Shown piece after piece: positions 45,042-53,441 of a stretch of 64,000 bases of DNA; position 1 is the first letter of the stretch, and each line of letters begins with the position of its first letter. The notes under the pieces are model-generated. The model was not told the origin of the DNA and searched no databases. It was given only the letters and a program-made list of their open reading frames with translations. The DNA comes from Candidatus Bathyarchaeota archaeon (lineage in GTDB: Archaea > Thermoproteota > CALKCG01 > B24 > DRYS01). Location: contig JAGTQC010000002.1 in the NCBI GenBank assembly GCA_018396535.1, forward strand, positions 197,152 through 261,151, given 5' to 3'. The position numbers and the translations under genes are program-made.

Positions 45042-45287
45042 ACTGGTAAACGTTCACTATTCGAGTAGGGGGTCGTGTATTCCTAGATTATTCCTAGATG
45101 AAACTATCATACCGATATTCTTAGAGCTAGGAGGGGTAGGGAGGCTGGTGTTTAGTAGTTTATCCTTGATATAGGATCGGATACTATTAGATTCGCTTAC
45201 CTAGATACACGTATAGAGGGAAGGGGATGTAGCATACCTATAGTTGAAGTATAAGATTCTATCATAGGGTATGGGTACCGTAAGATC
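45042..45287. other. Intergenic region with short repeats, no gene seen
   Basis: A 246-bp gap between convergent pilus genes. It contains a tandem ATTCCTAGAT pair (45079-45088 and 45090-45099), and a 7-bp hairpin ACCGTAA/TTACGGT (45277-45299) that straddles the stop of the pilin gene 45288-45740 and may end its transcript. No coding frame was seen. Confidence 0.5.
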
Positions 45288-45740
45288 CTATATTACGGTT
45301 ATATCAGCCATGAAGATCTTATTCCCAGAATCGTCTAGAACTACTACTATGATCCTATCACCTATCCTTATATCGGGAGATCCTTCATCCCCCTTAACCT
45401 CTACTACTAGAATCCTACCTGGTGGTAGATCTACGTAACGATCACCTGCTATGATATCGTCATCATCCTTCGAATCCCAATCTAACCCGCCAGCCTTAAT
45501 ATTAACATCACCTATCCTCACTGTAGTAGCACCTATATTCCTTATAGTTACACCTAACGTATTCCTATCTATGTATACGACTTTATCTATGATAACCTGA
45601 GACGGCTTCTGGCCGACCATATTCGATACCCACGTCCATATTATTACCGAAGCTACAACCGTTATGATTATGAGTAGTAGTGTCGCTACTACTGGGCTTA
45701 CGATCTTCCTACCGATATTCACACGGTTTCCACGCAACAC
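45288..45740 (-). CDS. Type IV pilin-like protein
   Basis: A 150-residue archaeal pilin-family protein. A basic end (NIGRKIVSPVV) precedes the hydrophobic helix ATLLLIIITVVASVIIWTWV, then a compact beta domain rich in Asp and Gly (DSKDDDDIIAGDRYV). GRKIVSPVVATL matches the type IV pilin N-terminal pattern. The start could be TTG 45740 or GTG 45722. A 12-bp palindrome lies in its promoter. Divergent from the three pilin-like genes of the second pilus operon. Confidence 0.75.
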   Translation of the reverse strand: MLRGNRVNIGRKIVSPVVATLLLIIITVVASVIIWTWVSNMVGQKPSQVIIDKVVYIDRNTLGVTIRNIGATTVRIGDVNIKAGGLDWDSKDDDDIIAGDRYVDLPPGRILVVEVKGDEGSPDIRIGDRIIVVVLDDSGNKIFMADITVI

Positions 45741-45752
45741 GCATACTATTTT

Positions 45753-45764
45753 GTAATCGATTAC
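45753..45764. promoter_or_regulatory. 12-bp palindrome, operator candidate, with TATA next to it
   Basis: GTAATCGATTAC at 45753-45764 is a perfect palindrome. Directly beyond it in the minus orientation is CTATTTATAGG (45764-45774), a TATA box for the pilin gene at 45740. The palindrome falls between TATA and start codon, where binding would block transcription. Confidence 0.5.
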
Positions 45765-45815
45765 CTATAAATAGTTTTTCACTTTAGAAATATCTATAGA
45801 TGTAAGTTAAAGCTA

Positions 45816-45824
45816 AGTTTAAAG
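45816..45824 (+). promoter_or_regulatory. TATA box of the second pilus operon
   Basis: AGTTTAAAG lies about 25-35 bp before the TTG at 45845 and ATG at 45854, fitting a promoter with little or no leader for the five- to six-gene operon that follows. Confidence 0.4.
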
Positions 45825-45853
45825 AGCTATACGTAGAAATAATATTGCTGGTT

Positions 45854-46267
45854 ATGTCTAGACTCGCCGTATCAGAGGTAGTCGGATCCCTTCTAATGAT
45901 AGTTATGGTAGTAGCTTTAGCTTCGATAGTATTGGGGGCTGTGAATCAATGGGTTTATACGCAGAGGGGGATAACTCTCCATATGATGAGGGAGGCATTC
46001 GTAATCGAGGATGTATGGTTTAGACATATCGATAGTAGAGGTGTCATAACGATAACTATATACAATTATGGAAGTGTAGGTTTAACAATTAGCCGCATAT
46101 ACGTTAACGGTACCCTAGTATTAAGCGGAGGGTATAGTATAGAGCCTGGTAGCCATTTATCGATAGATGTAGGCTACGACTGGTTCTACGATACAAAGTA
46201 TGCTATCATAGTTTATACGGAGAGTGGGAGGGTTGTACGTATCGAAGAGAAATCTCCAAAAATCTAG
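45854..46267 (+). CDS. Type IV pilin-like protein
   Basis: A 137-residue protein with a very short N-terminus (MSRLAVSEVVGS) and a hydrophobic helix (LLMIVMVVALASIVLGAVN) in the position of a class III signal, then a small beta domain (VITITIYNYGSVGLTISRIY) typical of archaeal pilin or FlaG/DUF4352-like folds. The TTG at 45845 would add three residues. First gene of the second pilus operon; the next gene starts within its end. Confidence 0.7.
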   Translation: MSRLAVSEVVGSLLMIVMVVALASIVLGAVNQWVYTQRGITLHMMREAFVIEDVWFRHIDSRGVITITIYNYGSVGLTISRIYVNGTLVLSGGYSIEPGSHLSIDVGYDWFYDTKYAIIVYTESGRVVRIEEKSPKI

Positions 46268-47024
46268 ATGTGAATCTGAACCTATAGGCTTAGCTCTAGC
46301 AGTTATAGCGATAGTATTGATAGCCTATACATACTGGAGTATCATCGAGGGATTCTTTGAATCTGCTATCCTAAGCCTAGGAGGTATCGGTGAATCTCTA
46401 GAGGTAAGGTATGCATACTACGTGGATGAGGAAGTTTACATGGGAGAATCCCTAGATATACTTTTAGATGGAGATTTAACTCTTAGACTCTACTTGGGAG
46501 CTGAATATATCCATGCGTTAGAGTTTAACGTTATAGCTAGATCACTATCAGGTTATACGAGGATCAAACTCTACATATACGATTATAGAGAGGGGGTATG
46601 GCATAGAATATCGGAGTTTACGGTTGACCAGTATACTAGGCTTTACGGACCGTTTAGATTCTACCATGCTTCGAACAATCTCTACGATGGATCGATCTAT
46701 ATGAAATTCGAGATTTCGGATGGATCGGTAAATCTCGATAGAGTATATGCTATAGGTTATCTTAGAAGATCGAATATCGTTAGGATAGGGTTATATAGTT
46801 TATCACAGTATAAGCCGGTTATAGTATCTAGGTTATGGTTGTATGACCCGTATACTGTTTCATCCATAGATGAAAGATGTATCGTTCGATACGGATCTAT
46901 CTCCGACCTATATGTAGATACTGGATCACCGTATGTATACATGGTTAAGGTGGTTACAGAAGATGGAGGAGTATATTCTAGATATCTTTGGAGGGGGGTT
47001 GATGAGCTGTATAACCATATCTAG
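46224..47024 (+). CDS. Pseudopilin-like surface protein
   Basis: A 266-residue protein with one hydrophobic helix (about residues 20-44: PIGLALAVIAIVLIAYTYWS) after a basic N-terminus, then a large extracellular beta-rich part. The segment RLYGPFRFYHASNNLYDGSIYMKF matches RIYGPFTIPKPAVYVYPDGSIIMYI-like sequence in the next gene, so the two are diverged tandem duplicates. The start may be GTG 46224 or TTG 46233. Overlaps both neighbours. Confidence 0.65.
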   Translation: MGGLYVSKRNLQKSRCESEPIGLALAVIAIVLIAYTYWSIIEGFFESAILSLGGIGESLEVRYAYYVDEEVYMGESLDILLDGDLTLRLYLGAEYIHALEFNVIARSLSGYTRIKLYIYDYREGVWHRISEFTVDQYTRLYGPFRFYHASNNLYDGSIYMKFEISDGSVNLDRVYAIGYLRRSNIVRIGLYSLSQYKPVIVSRLWLYDPYTVSSIDERCIVRYGSISDLYVDTGSPYVYMVKVVTEDGGVYSRYLWRGVDELYNHI

Positions 47025-47799
47025 ACGTAGGAGTGAATCGACGATAGTAGGGGTTGTATTCCTATTGATGGCATCCATCATAATAGCTATGTATATGGTT
47101 GAATTCTACGAAGCCTATATGGAGACACGGTGGAGGGAGGATCTTAGATCTAGGGAGAATATAGTATTCGTAGGATTGGATGATGCCGATACTCAGCATA
47201 GAGTAGTCTATTTGATCGATAGGATTATCGAAGCATCATTCTCTGAGGAGAGCGGTTTTTATGAAGCTAATCTAACGATGAGAATGGAGCTGGGGGTATA
47301 CAACGTTAGATATCTAGTCCTATACTATAGGGGGTATGTCTATTCAGATAGGGTTGTCGAGCATACAATCTACATATCGAAAATAGATGGAGGTAGAGAT
47401 CTCATAGCAAGTATAGATGCATCAAGCTATGATAGAATCTATGGACCCTTCACTATACCGAAGCCAGCTGTATACGTTTATCCAGATGGATCTATAATCA
47501 TGTATATTCATGCTAAGAGTAGCGAATCCTTCGCTATACATGCTATAAGTTTTGAAGCTAGGTTTACAGGATGCTACCGTCTAGGCTTCATCCAGGTACA
47601 GAATATTGGTGATATAACCGTAGATATAGTAGGATTATGGGAGGTATACGATTCTGGATCTAAGGTTAGAAGGGATACATGCATAGCTCTACGTCCAGGT
47701 GAAAGCTGTATAATCATCGATAGGATACCTGAGGATCTGGTAGAGGTTAAAGTTATAACTCGTAGAGGTAATATATTCATAGGTAAAGTGAAAAATTAG
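47002..47799 (+). CDS. Pseudopilin-like surface protein, paralogue of the preceding gene
   Basis: About 265 residues from the ATG at 47002, which follows a GAGGGGGG ribosome site. N-terminus MSCITISRRRSESTIVGVV, then helix FLLMASIIIAMYMVEFYEAY and a beta-rich extracellular part with a repeat of the YGPF...DGSI motif seen in the previous gene, and a C-terminal CIALRPGESCIIIDRI segment. Likely a minor pilin or tip protein. Ends 2 bp before the ATPase start, so translation is coupled. Confidence 0.65.
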   Translation: MSCITISRRRSESTIVGVVFLLMASIIIAMYMVEFYEAYMETRWREDLRSRENIVFVGLDDADTQHRVVYLIDRIIEASFSEESGFYEANLTMRMELGVYNVRYLVLYYRGYVYSDRVVEHTIYISKIDGGRDLIASIDASSYDRIYGPFTIPKPAVYVYPDGSIIMYIHAKSSESFAIHAISFEARFTGCYRLGFIQVQNIGDITVDIVGLWEVYDSGSKVRRDTCIALRPGESCIIIDRIPEDLVEVKVITRRGNIFIGKVKN

Positions 47800-47801
47800 C
47801 G

Positions 47802-49367
47802 ATGTTTAGAAGATTAGCTAGCATCTTAACTAGATTTATTAAAGCTAGAAGGAGAGCTAACCCTCCACCCAAACCTCCTAGCCTTGGTTTGATAGAGGAG
47901 TATAAGGGTAAGGATATATTAGATGTATACGAGCTAGAACCAGGATACGCCTACGGTATGATAGTTAGGGATCCAGTAACTGGTGAACTACGCTACGAAA
48001 TAGTTGAGCCAACCCTAACTAGTTGGGAGAGAGCTTTACTCGACTTAGTTAGATCCGAGCTTCTACGAGTTATCGATAGAACTATCGATGAGATAGGAGG
48101 CTATGGAAGAGCTGTAGAATACTTGAAGGGGAAGGTTAAAGATATACTTGCTAAGAGAGGTGTGGATCCAGGTTCATCCCTATCAAAGCTAGAATACTAC
48201 CTAGTTAGGGATCTACTAGGCTATGGTAGGATAGATGCTCTAATGAAGGATCCGAGTATAGAGGATATATCCTGTAGCGGGCCGGGTAGATATGTATATG
48301 TATGGCATAGGAGCTACGAATCCATACCGACGAATATAGTCTATGATATAGGTGAGCTCGACTCGTTCGTGATAAGACTTGCATACAGGAGTGGTAGGAT
48401 GATAACATATGCAGATCCTATAGTAGAAGCTACCCTACCGGATGGTTCTCGTATACATTTAACTTTAGGTAGCGAGGTTACTAGACATGGTAGTAGTTTT
48501 AGTATAAGGAAGTTTAGGAGAGATCTACTAACCATAGTCGATCTCGTGAATCTAGGGACTCTTACATCGGATATGGCTGCTCTACTATGGTTCCTAGTGG
48601 AGAATAGGGTATCGGTACTAGTATGTGGTGGTATAGCTTCTGGTAAGACTACTATGCTAAACTGTCTCTCAAACTTCATACATCCAGATGCTAAGATAGT
48701 AACCATAGAGGATACACCTGAGCTTCAACTCTACCATACTAATTGGGTTAGATCCGTAACTAGGCCTAAGACGATGTATGGAGGTGAGATAACGGTATAC
48801 GATCTACTTAGAACAGCTATGAGGCAGAGGCCAGACTACATAATCATAGGAGAGGTTAGAGGTGAGGAAGCCTATACCCTATTCCAAGCTATAGCTACAG
48901 GCCATCTAGGTATGTGTACACTACATGCTGAATCTATCGAAGCAGCTTTAATGAGGCTTGAATCCCCGCCTATGAATATACCTAGAAGTATGATATCTAT
49001 ATTAGATACGATACTAGTACAGCGTAGAGCTGAGAAGGATGGCACACCTATAAGGAGGACCGAGGTCCTAGCGGAGATAGTAGGATACGATAGGGAGAAA
49101 GATAGGATCGAGCTAAATATAATCTATAGGTGGAAGCCTGAAAACGATACCTTCACCTATACTGGTAGATGTCTATCACTCGAGAATATAGCGACACGTA
49201 TAGGTTACAGTATGGAGAGGGTGGAGGAGGAGATTAGTAGGAGGAGAATGGTTATAGAATGGATGTGTAGAGCTGGTAGGAGGAGTTTCAGCGATGTAGC
49301 TGAGGTTATCAGGAGGTATGTATACGATCCTGAATCCGTATTGAGGTATGCTAGGATAGGTGTATAG
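47802..49367 (+). CDS. Type IV pilus assembly ATPase (TadA/PilB/ArlI-like), second copy
   Basis: A 521-residue paralogue of the ATPase at 41708. Common blocks are DLLGYGRIDALMKDPSIEDISC and FSIRKFRRDLLTIVDLVNLGT. Walker A is GGIASGKT (276-283), with TIEDTPELQLY, Walker B DYIIIGEVRGEEA and the His box ATGHLGMCTLHAES. The N-terminal 30 residues are basic and proline-rich. Belongs to the second pilus operon, where its membrane platform is split into two genes. Confidence 0.93.
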   Translation: MFRRLASILTRFIKARRRANPPPKPPSLGLIEEYKGKDILDVYELEPGYAYGMIVRDPVTGELRYEIVEPTLTSWERALLDLVRSELLRVIDRTIDEIGGYGRAVEYLKGKVKDILAKRGVDPGSSLSKLEYYLVRDLLGYGRIDALMKDPSIEDISCSGPGRYVYVWHRSYESIPTNIVYDIGELDSFVIRLAYRSGRMITYADPIVEATLPDGSRIHLTLGSEVTRHGSSFSIRKFRRDLLTIVDLVNLGTLTSDMAALLWFLVENRVSVLVCGGIASGKTTMLNCLSNFIHPDAKIVTIEDTPELQLYHTNWVRSVTRPKTMYGGEITVYDLLRTAMRQRPDYIIIGEVRGEEAYTLFQAIATGHLGMCTLHAESIEAALMRLESPPMNIPRSMISILDTILVQRRAEKDGTPIRRTEVLAEIVGYDREKDRIELNIIYRWKPENDTFTYTGRCLSLENIATRIGYSMERVEEEISRRRMVIEWMCRAGRRSFSDVAEVIRRYVYDPESVLRYARIGV

Positions 49368-49368
49368 T

Positions 49369-50304
49369 ATGAAGTCCAGCTACCTTATACTTAGACCGAT
49401 CGTAGATAGACTTGGTAGATTCAATATGATCGTACAAAGAAACCTGGATAGAGCGTATATGAACCTAAGCTCTAAGGATTATACCGCCTCCATGATACTA
49501 TACTCTTCGATATCATCGATAGCTGTGTTAATCCTACTAGCCACCGGGTTAACGCTAGATATAGAACCTCTATCACGTATATCATACATCCTCGCAGGAT
49601 CCGTAGCTAAGCTCCTATCACCCATAGTATCGGATTATACTATAGCCTCGGCTATAGCTATAACGATATGGATGCTGATAGTATTCGCAGCTACATCTAT
49701 CACCATGTATCTATACCCGGTATATCTATCGAGCGAACTCTCTAGGAAGCTGGAATCCGACCTCATATACACGCTCGGATATATATCGATACTTTATACA
49801 GCAGGTATACCTGTAGAGAGGATATTCGCATCCCTAGCTATAATCGGTGATATATACAACGTAAAGCCTAGCGCTCTGAATATAGTTAAGAGTGTAGAGT
49901 TCCTAGGCTTGAATATACTCGATGCACTGGGTAGCGAAGCTGATAGGACTAGATCTAAGATTTATCAATCCTTCCTTAGAGGTATGAGCACAGTCGTTAA
50001 GAGTGGAGGCGATTTGAAGAGTTATGTGTTAGGCTTCTCTGAGAAGGTATTCTCAAAGTATAGGTATTCTATCGAGAATCTAACCGAGACGCTGGACTTC
50101 CTCTCAGAATTCTATCTAACCCTATTCGTTGTTATGCCTATAGTAGTAGTCGTGGTAGCTGTATTGATAGGATTAGCTGGAGGGTATATAGGTCCTCTAA
50201 CACCTAGACAGATCATAGATCTAACGATCTACGTAGTCGTCCCGTTTGCATCGATTATATTCATAGTAATAGCAGATGTGGTGATATCGAGATGGAGGCT
50301 TTAA
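49369..50304 (+). CDS. Pilus platform membrane protein, first half (TadB-like)
   Basis: About 311 residues with one T2SSF-type module: hydrophobic helices near residues 37-55 and 100-122, a helical cytosolic stretch (LESDLIYTLGYISILYTAGIP to about 250) and C-terminal helices (LTLFVVMPIVVVVVAVLIGL and a last one). The ATG at 49369 lies just after the ATPase stop; GTG 49360 is an option. Corresponds to the first half of the fused 43239-45041 protein. The next gene overlaps its end by 13 bp. Confidence 0.85.
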   Translation: MKSSYLILRPIVDRLGRFNMIVQRNLDRAYMNLSSKDYTASMILYSSISSIAVLILLATGLTLDIEPLSRISYILAGSVAKLLSPIVSDYTIASAIAITIWMLIVFAATSITMYLYPVYLSSELSRKLESDLIYTLGYISILYTAGIPVERIFASLAIIGDIYNVKPSALNIVKSVEFLGLNILDALGSEADRTRSKIYQSFLRGMSTVVKSGGDLKSYVLGFSEKVFSKYRYSIENLTETLDFLSEFYLTLFVVMPIVVVVVAVLIGLAGGYIGPLTPRQIIDLTIYVVVPFASIIFIVIADVVISRWRL

Positions 50305-51137
50305 GGAGGCCTGGAGGAACATACATATGGGTGAAGATTAAGCTTATAGTATACCTTGTATCGATATCCATGGCGGTTGTATCCCTTACACTACTATACC
50401 TCATTCTAGGTTTAACCTACGATTTTAGGTTGAGTACGACTCTAGCTCTAGCTATATCTCTATCACCTATAGCGGTCTTTCAGATATTAGACTCTAAACT
50501 CTGTACCGAGATCGATGAGAATCTCGAGAGATTCCTTATGGATCTAGCCGACGCACAGCTATCCGGTATAACCATGATTAGAGCTTTAGAAGAAGCTGCT
50601 AATAGAAGCTATGGAGCTTTAACTGGTGATATAAGGTATATGGTTGCTAGGATTCAATGGGGGTTCACGGTAGAGGATGCTCTACAGGTATTCAAATCTA
50701 GAGTTATAACAGCCCTATCTAGGAGAATCGCTACGCTAGTAGCCGAAGCTGTAAGATATGGCGGAGACCTAGTAACAGTATTTAAGGGTACAGCCGAATT
50801 CGTTAGGAAGATAAACGATCTTAGGAGGGAGAGGTGGAGGAAGCTTAGACCATATGTAATAGTATTCTATACATCGATAATCCTACTCCTAATACTAGCA
50901 GCTATAATATTCAAGGGATTTATAGAAGCTATAACAGTGGGGGAGACTGTATCACCGATATTCCTCACCATAGATAAACTATGGTTTAAAACCGCTATGC
51001 TAGACTTAGCTATCATAGAATCCATATTCGGAGGATTATCTATAGGTAAGGTATCTGAGGGGACGGTTAAAGCTGGAGTTAAGCATATAGTAACGCTAAT
51101 GCTGGCAACCTATATTACATTCAGATTCTTCATGTAG
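50292..51137 (+). CDS. Pilus platform membrane protein, second half (TadC-like)
   Basis: A 281-residue T2SSF-type membrane protein. Two hydrophobic helices (about 14-36 and 42-62) precede the cytosolic helical module with FLMDLADAQLSGITMIRALEEA and VAEAVRYGGDLVTVFKGTAEF, followed by VIVFYTSIILLLILAAIIF and another helix at the end. Matches the second half of the fused platform protein. Last gene of the second pilus operon. Confidence 0.87.
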   Translation: MEALRRPGGTYIWVKIKLIVYLVSISMAVVSLTLLYLILGLTYDFRLSTTLALAISLSPIAVFQILDSKLCTEIDENLERFLMDLADAQLSGITMIRALEEAANRSYGALTGDIRYMVARIQWGFTVEDALQVFKSRVITALSRRIATLVAEAVRYGGDLVTVFKGTAEFVRKINDLRRERWRKLRPYVIVFYTSIILLLILAAIIFKGFIEAITVGETVSPIFLTIDKLWFKTAMLDLAIIESIFGGLSIGKVSEGTVKAGVKHIVTLMLATYITFRFFM

Positions 51138-51150
51138 TATAACCTACTCA

Positions 51151-52110
51151 TCATTTAAGGGTTTCAGCCAGCTTCTTAACCTTAGCTTCAGCATCCATAT
51201 AGTTTTCAGCTTCGACTACAGATAGACCGTAGAATTTCACAAGCCTCCTAGCTTCCTCAGATATATATGCGGTGGTAACGTAGATTATATCCACATCCAC
51301 ATCTATGGATATTGTATACCATTCTATAACCTTAGCTTCTGTAATAGGTTTCAGAATATTCTCTATTAGGAATGCAACCCCCCTACCGTTACTCTTCTTA
51401 ACTACGAGATCGAATGTATGTACAACACCAGATTTACCTTTCAAAGCTACGTTTTCTTCAACTTTAAACCCGACCTCCTCCAGGATGGCTTTTATACGAG
51501 ATGGAAATATGAGCTTTCTAAGCGTAGATAAAACTTCTTCACTAACATTGTACTCTACGACAAACTCCATAGAGCTATCCTTCACGGTGAAGAAATCTCC
51601 GCATACCCTACAGAAGAGGTTATGCCCAGGTTCTGGAAAACGTGAACTACATGAGAGGCATACGAACCATACGCCTACTATCCTTACATCATCAGAAATA
51701 GTCTTACCACATCTAGGGCATACACCTAGACCCTTCTCCTCGAATGACGATTTAAATCCTATGTAGCCGCATGGGATATGCTCCATGAGCAGATCCTTTC
51801 TGATAGCTATGGAGCCGCATCTAGGACATCTATACACTATAGCTATATTCGTTGAATGGCATCTAGGACATATAACTGATAGAAATAGCATCTTCTCGGA
51901 TAATATTTTTAGGGATGCTAGATCGGATAGTATACGCACGGATTCTTTAGGTAGTATTCCTGTCTCAGATTCTATCTGAGGATAGTGGTACCCGTTTTCT
52001 AGATCATAATGCACTGATAGAGGTTTACCCTCAGCTATATAGAATAGGACCTTCTCTAGGGTTTTATCTCTAACAAGGCTAGCTAACACATCTTCGCCGA
52101 TAGATACCAA
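51151..52110 (-). CDS. Zinc-ribbon (TackOD1-like) protein with nuclease-like C-terminus
   Basis: A 319-residue protein. N-terminal winged-helix-like part (about 1-75: PKESVRILSDLASLKILSEK), then a cysteine-rich region with CPRC twice, a PCGY, CPRCG, CLSC and CRVCG up to about residue 172, forming two or three zinc ribbons. The C-terminal part (about 200-319) resembles restriction endonuclease-like folds (GVVHTFDLVVKK, GVAFLIENI). The Cys pattern recalls TackOD1 output domains of TACK archaea; this match is tentative. It converges on the pilus operon and could be a regulator. No enzymatic activity is claimed. Confidence 0.65.
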   Translation of the reverse strand: MVSIGEDVLASLVRDKTLEKVLFYIAEGKPLSVHYDLENGYHYPQIESETGILPKESVRILSDLASLKILSEKMLFLSVICPRCHSTNIAIVYRCPRCGSIAIRKDLLMEHIPCGYIGFKSSFEEKGLGVCPRCGKTISDDVRIVGVWFVCLSCSSRFPEPGHNLFCRVCGDFFTVKDSSMEFVVEYNVSEEVLSTLRKLIFPSRIKAILEEVGFKVEENVALKGKSGVVHTFDLVVKKSNGRGVAFLIENILKPITEAKVIEWYTISIDVDVDIIYVTTAYISEEARRLVKFYGLSVVEAENYMDAEAKVKKLAETLK

Positions 52111-52178
52111 GACTAGACACCTTACAACTTGTAGAAGACCCTGGTAGACTACTACGCAAACTACACGATTACCATCTA

Positions 52179-53309
52179 TTAAATTTTAGCATATATAGTA
52201 CTCCTTATAGATTCAAGCTTACCCTCTATGAAATTTAATAGGTATTCTAAGTTGTATCCTTTACTAGCGGATACGATTACTGAGGGATACCTCCTACTAT
52301 AATCTGCTATCGAAGATAGTCTCCTAGATAGCTTTACCGAATCTATCAGATCCACCTTATTCAATACGAGTATAACTCTCGATCCGTCAACCCTCAGAGT
52401 CTTCTCTAGTATATCGCTTACAGTCTCAACTTTAAACCTCAATATATCCTCACTCTCAGATACATCAGCTACTAGTAGTATGAGATCTGATTGGATTATA
52501 TCGTTAAGTGTTAGTTTAAAGCTTTCAATCATTAAGGGATCTAGATCGTATACGAATCCTATAGTATCTACTAGGAAGAAGCGTCTAGCTATACCTTGAA
52601 CTAGATAGTATTTACTAGAGAGGGTTGTGAATGGTAGTGGGCTTACAGGCTTCCTAAGACCTGTTAAAGCATTAAATAGGGTGGTCTTACCAGCGTTGTA
52701 GTATCCGGTTATACATACTAACGGTAGGCCTAGGCTACGTCTCTTCTCAAGCTGCATCCTTTGCATCTCTAGGTATTTATCCATCTTCTCTTTAAGCTTA
52801 GATAACCTACGCTTCAACCCTCTTATCTGATTCCTATATATGTACTCTCCACGACTCCTTAGGCTTGGATGCTCCCTCCCGATCCTATACTTCTCAGCTA
52901 GGATTATCCTATCGTAGGTGAAACTCTTCGATAGCTTAGCTATCTCTATCTGTAGTTTCGATATCTCATCTGAAGCCATGGAGCTAAATATCTCTAACGT
53001 AAGCTCGTATCTATCTATAACCCTATGATTTAGCAACCTCTCTAGATTGAACTTCTGCTTACCGGTTAGTATGTTGTAGAATATAACGGTATCGATATCG
53101 ATGGAGGATACTATGGATTTAAGCTCTAAGACTTTACCCCATCCGAAGACGTAGTCTACGGATGGCTTGGATCTAACCTGAACAAACTCCCCCACTATGG
53201 CGTAGCCTAAAGCTTCAGCCAGCCTTCTAAGCTCCTCTAGCTTAAACCTATAGAGCTCATGGTCATGCGGGTTCGTTTTAACCATACAAAGAATTGCTTT
53301 CCTCGACAA
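52179..53309 (-). CDS. hflX: HflX-type GTPase
   Basis: A 376-residue ribosome-associated GTPase. The N-terminal HflX domain (VFGWGKVLELKSIV, TVIFYNILTGKQKFNLERLLN) is followed by a long helical arm (about 115-190) and the G domain with G1 GYYNAGKTT, G3 DTIGFVYDL and G4 LNKVDLID. HflX splits stalled or stored ribosomes. Stands alone on the minus strand, divergent from ileS. Confidence 0.93.
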   Translation of the reverse strand: MSRKAILCMVKTNPHDHELYRFKLEELRRLAEALGYAIVGEFVQVRSKPSVDYVFGWGKVLELKSIVSSIDIDTVIFYNILTGKQKFNLERLLNHRVIDRYELTLEIFSSMASDEISKLQIEIAKLSKSFTYDRIILAEKYRIGREHPSLRSRGEYIYRNQIRGLKRRLSKLKEKMDKYLEMQRMQLEKRRSLGLPLVCITGYYNAGKTTLFNALTGLRKPVSPLPFTTLSSKYYLVQGIARRFFLVDTIGFVYDLDPLMIESFKLTLNDIIQSDLILLVADVSESEDILRFKVETVSDILEKTLRVDGSRVILVLNKVDLIDSVKLSRRLSSIADYSRRYPSVIVSASKGYNLEYLLNFIEGKLESIRSTIYAKI

Positions 53310-53441
53310 TACTCTAGCGGTATATCTTAAAGCTTAAGCTATACTTAACCGTTACGGGTTTAACTCTTAAATACGACGCATGTAGATAGTACCCTGATCG
53401 AGTAGACACTACGGAGAGTGTGGGGGAGGATAAGCACGGGT

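Noticed and set aside
45079..45099. Two tandem ATTCCTAGAT copies as an attachment site
   Set aside because: Too short and without an integrase or tRNA gene nearby; noted only as a short repeat.
37839..51137. Archaellum operon
   Set aside because: No ArlH, ArlF/G or ArlCDE-like genes are present, and the ATPases and platform come in two sets, so pili are more likely.
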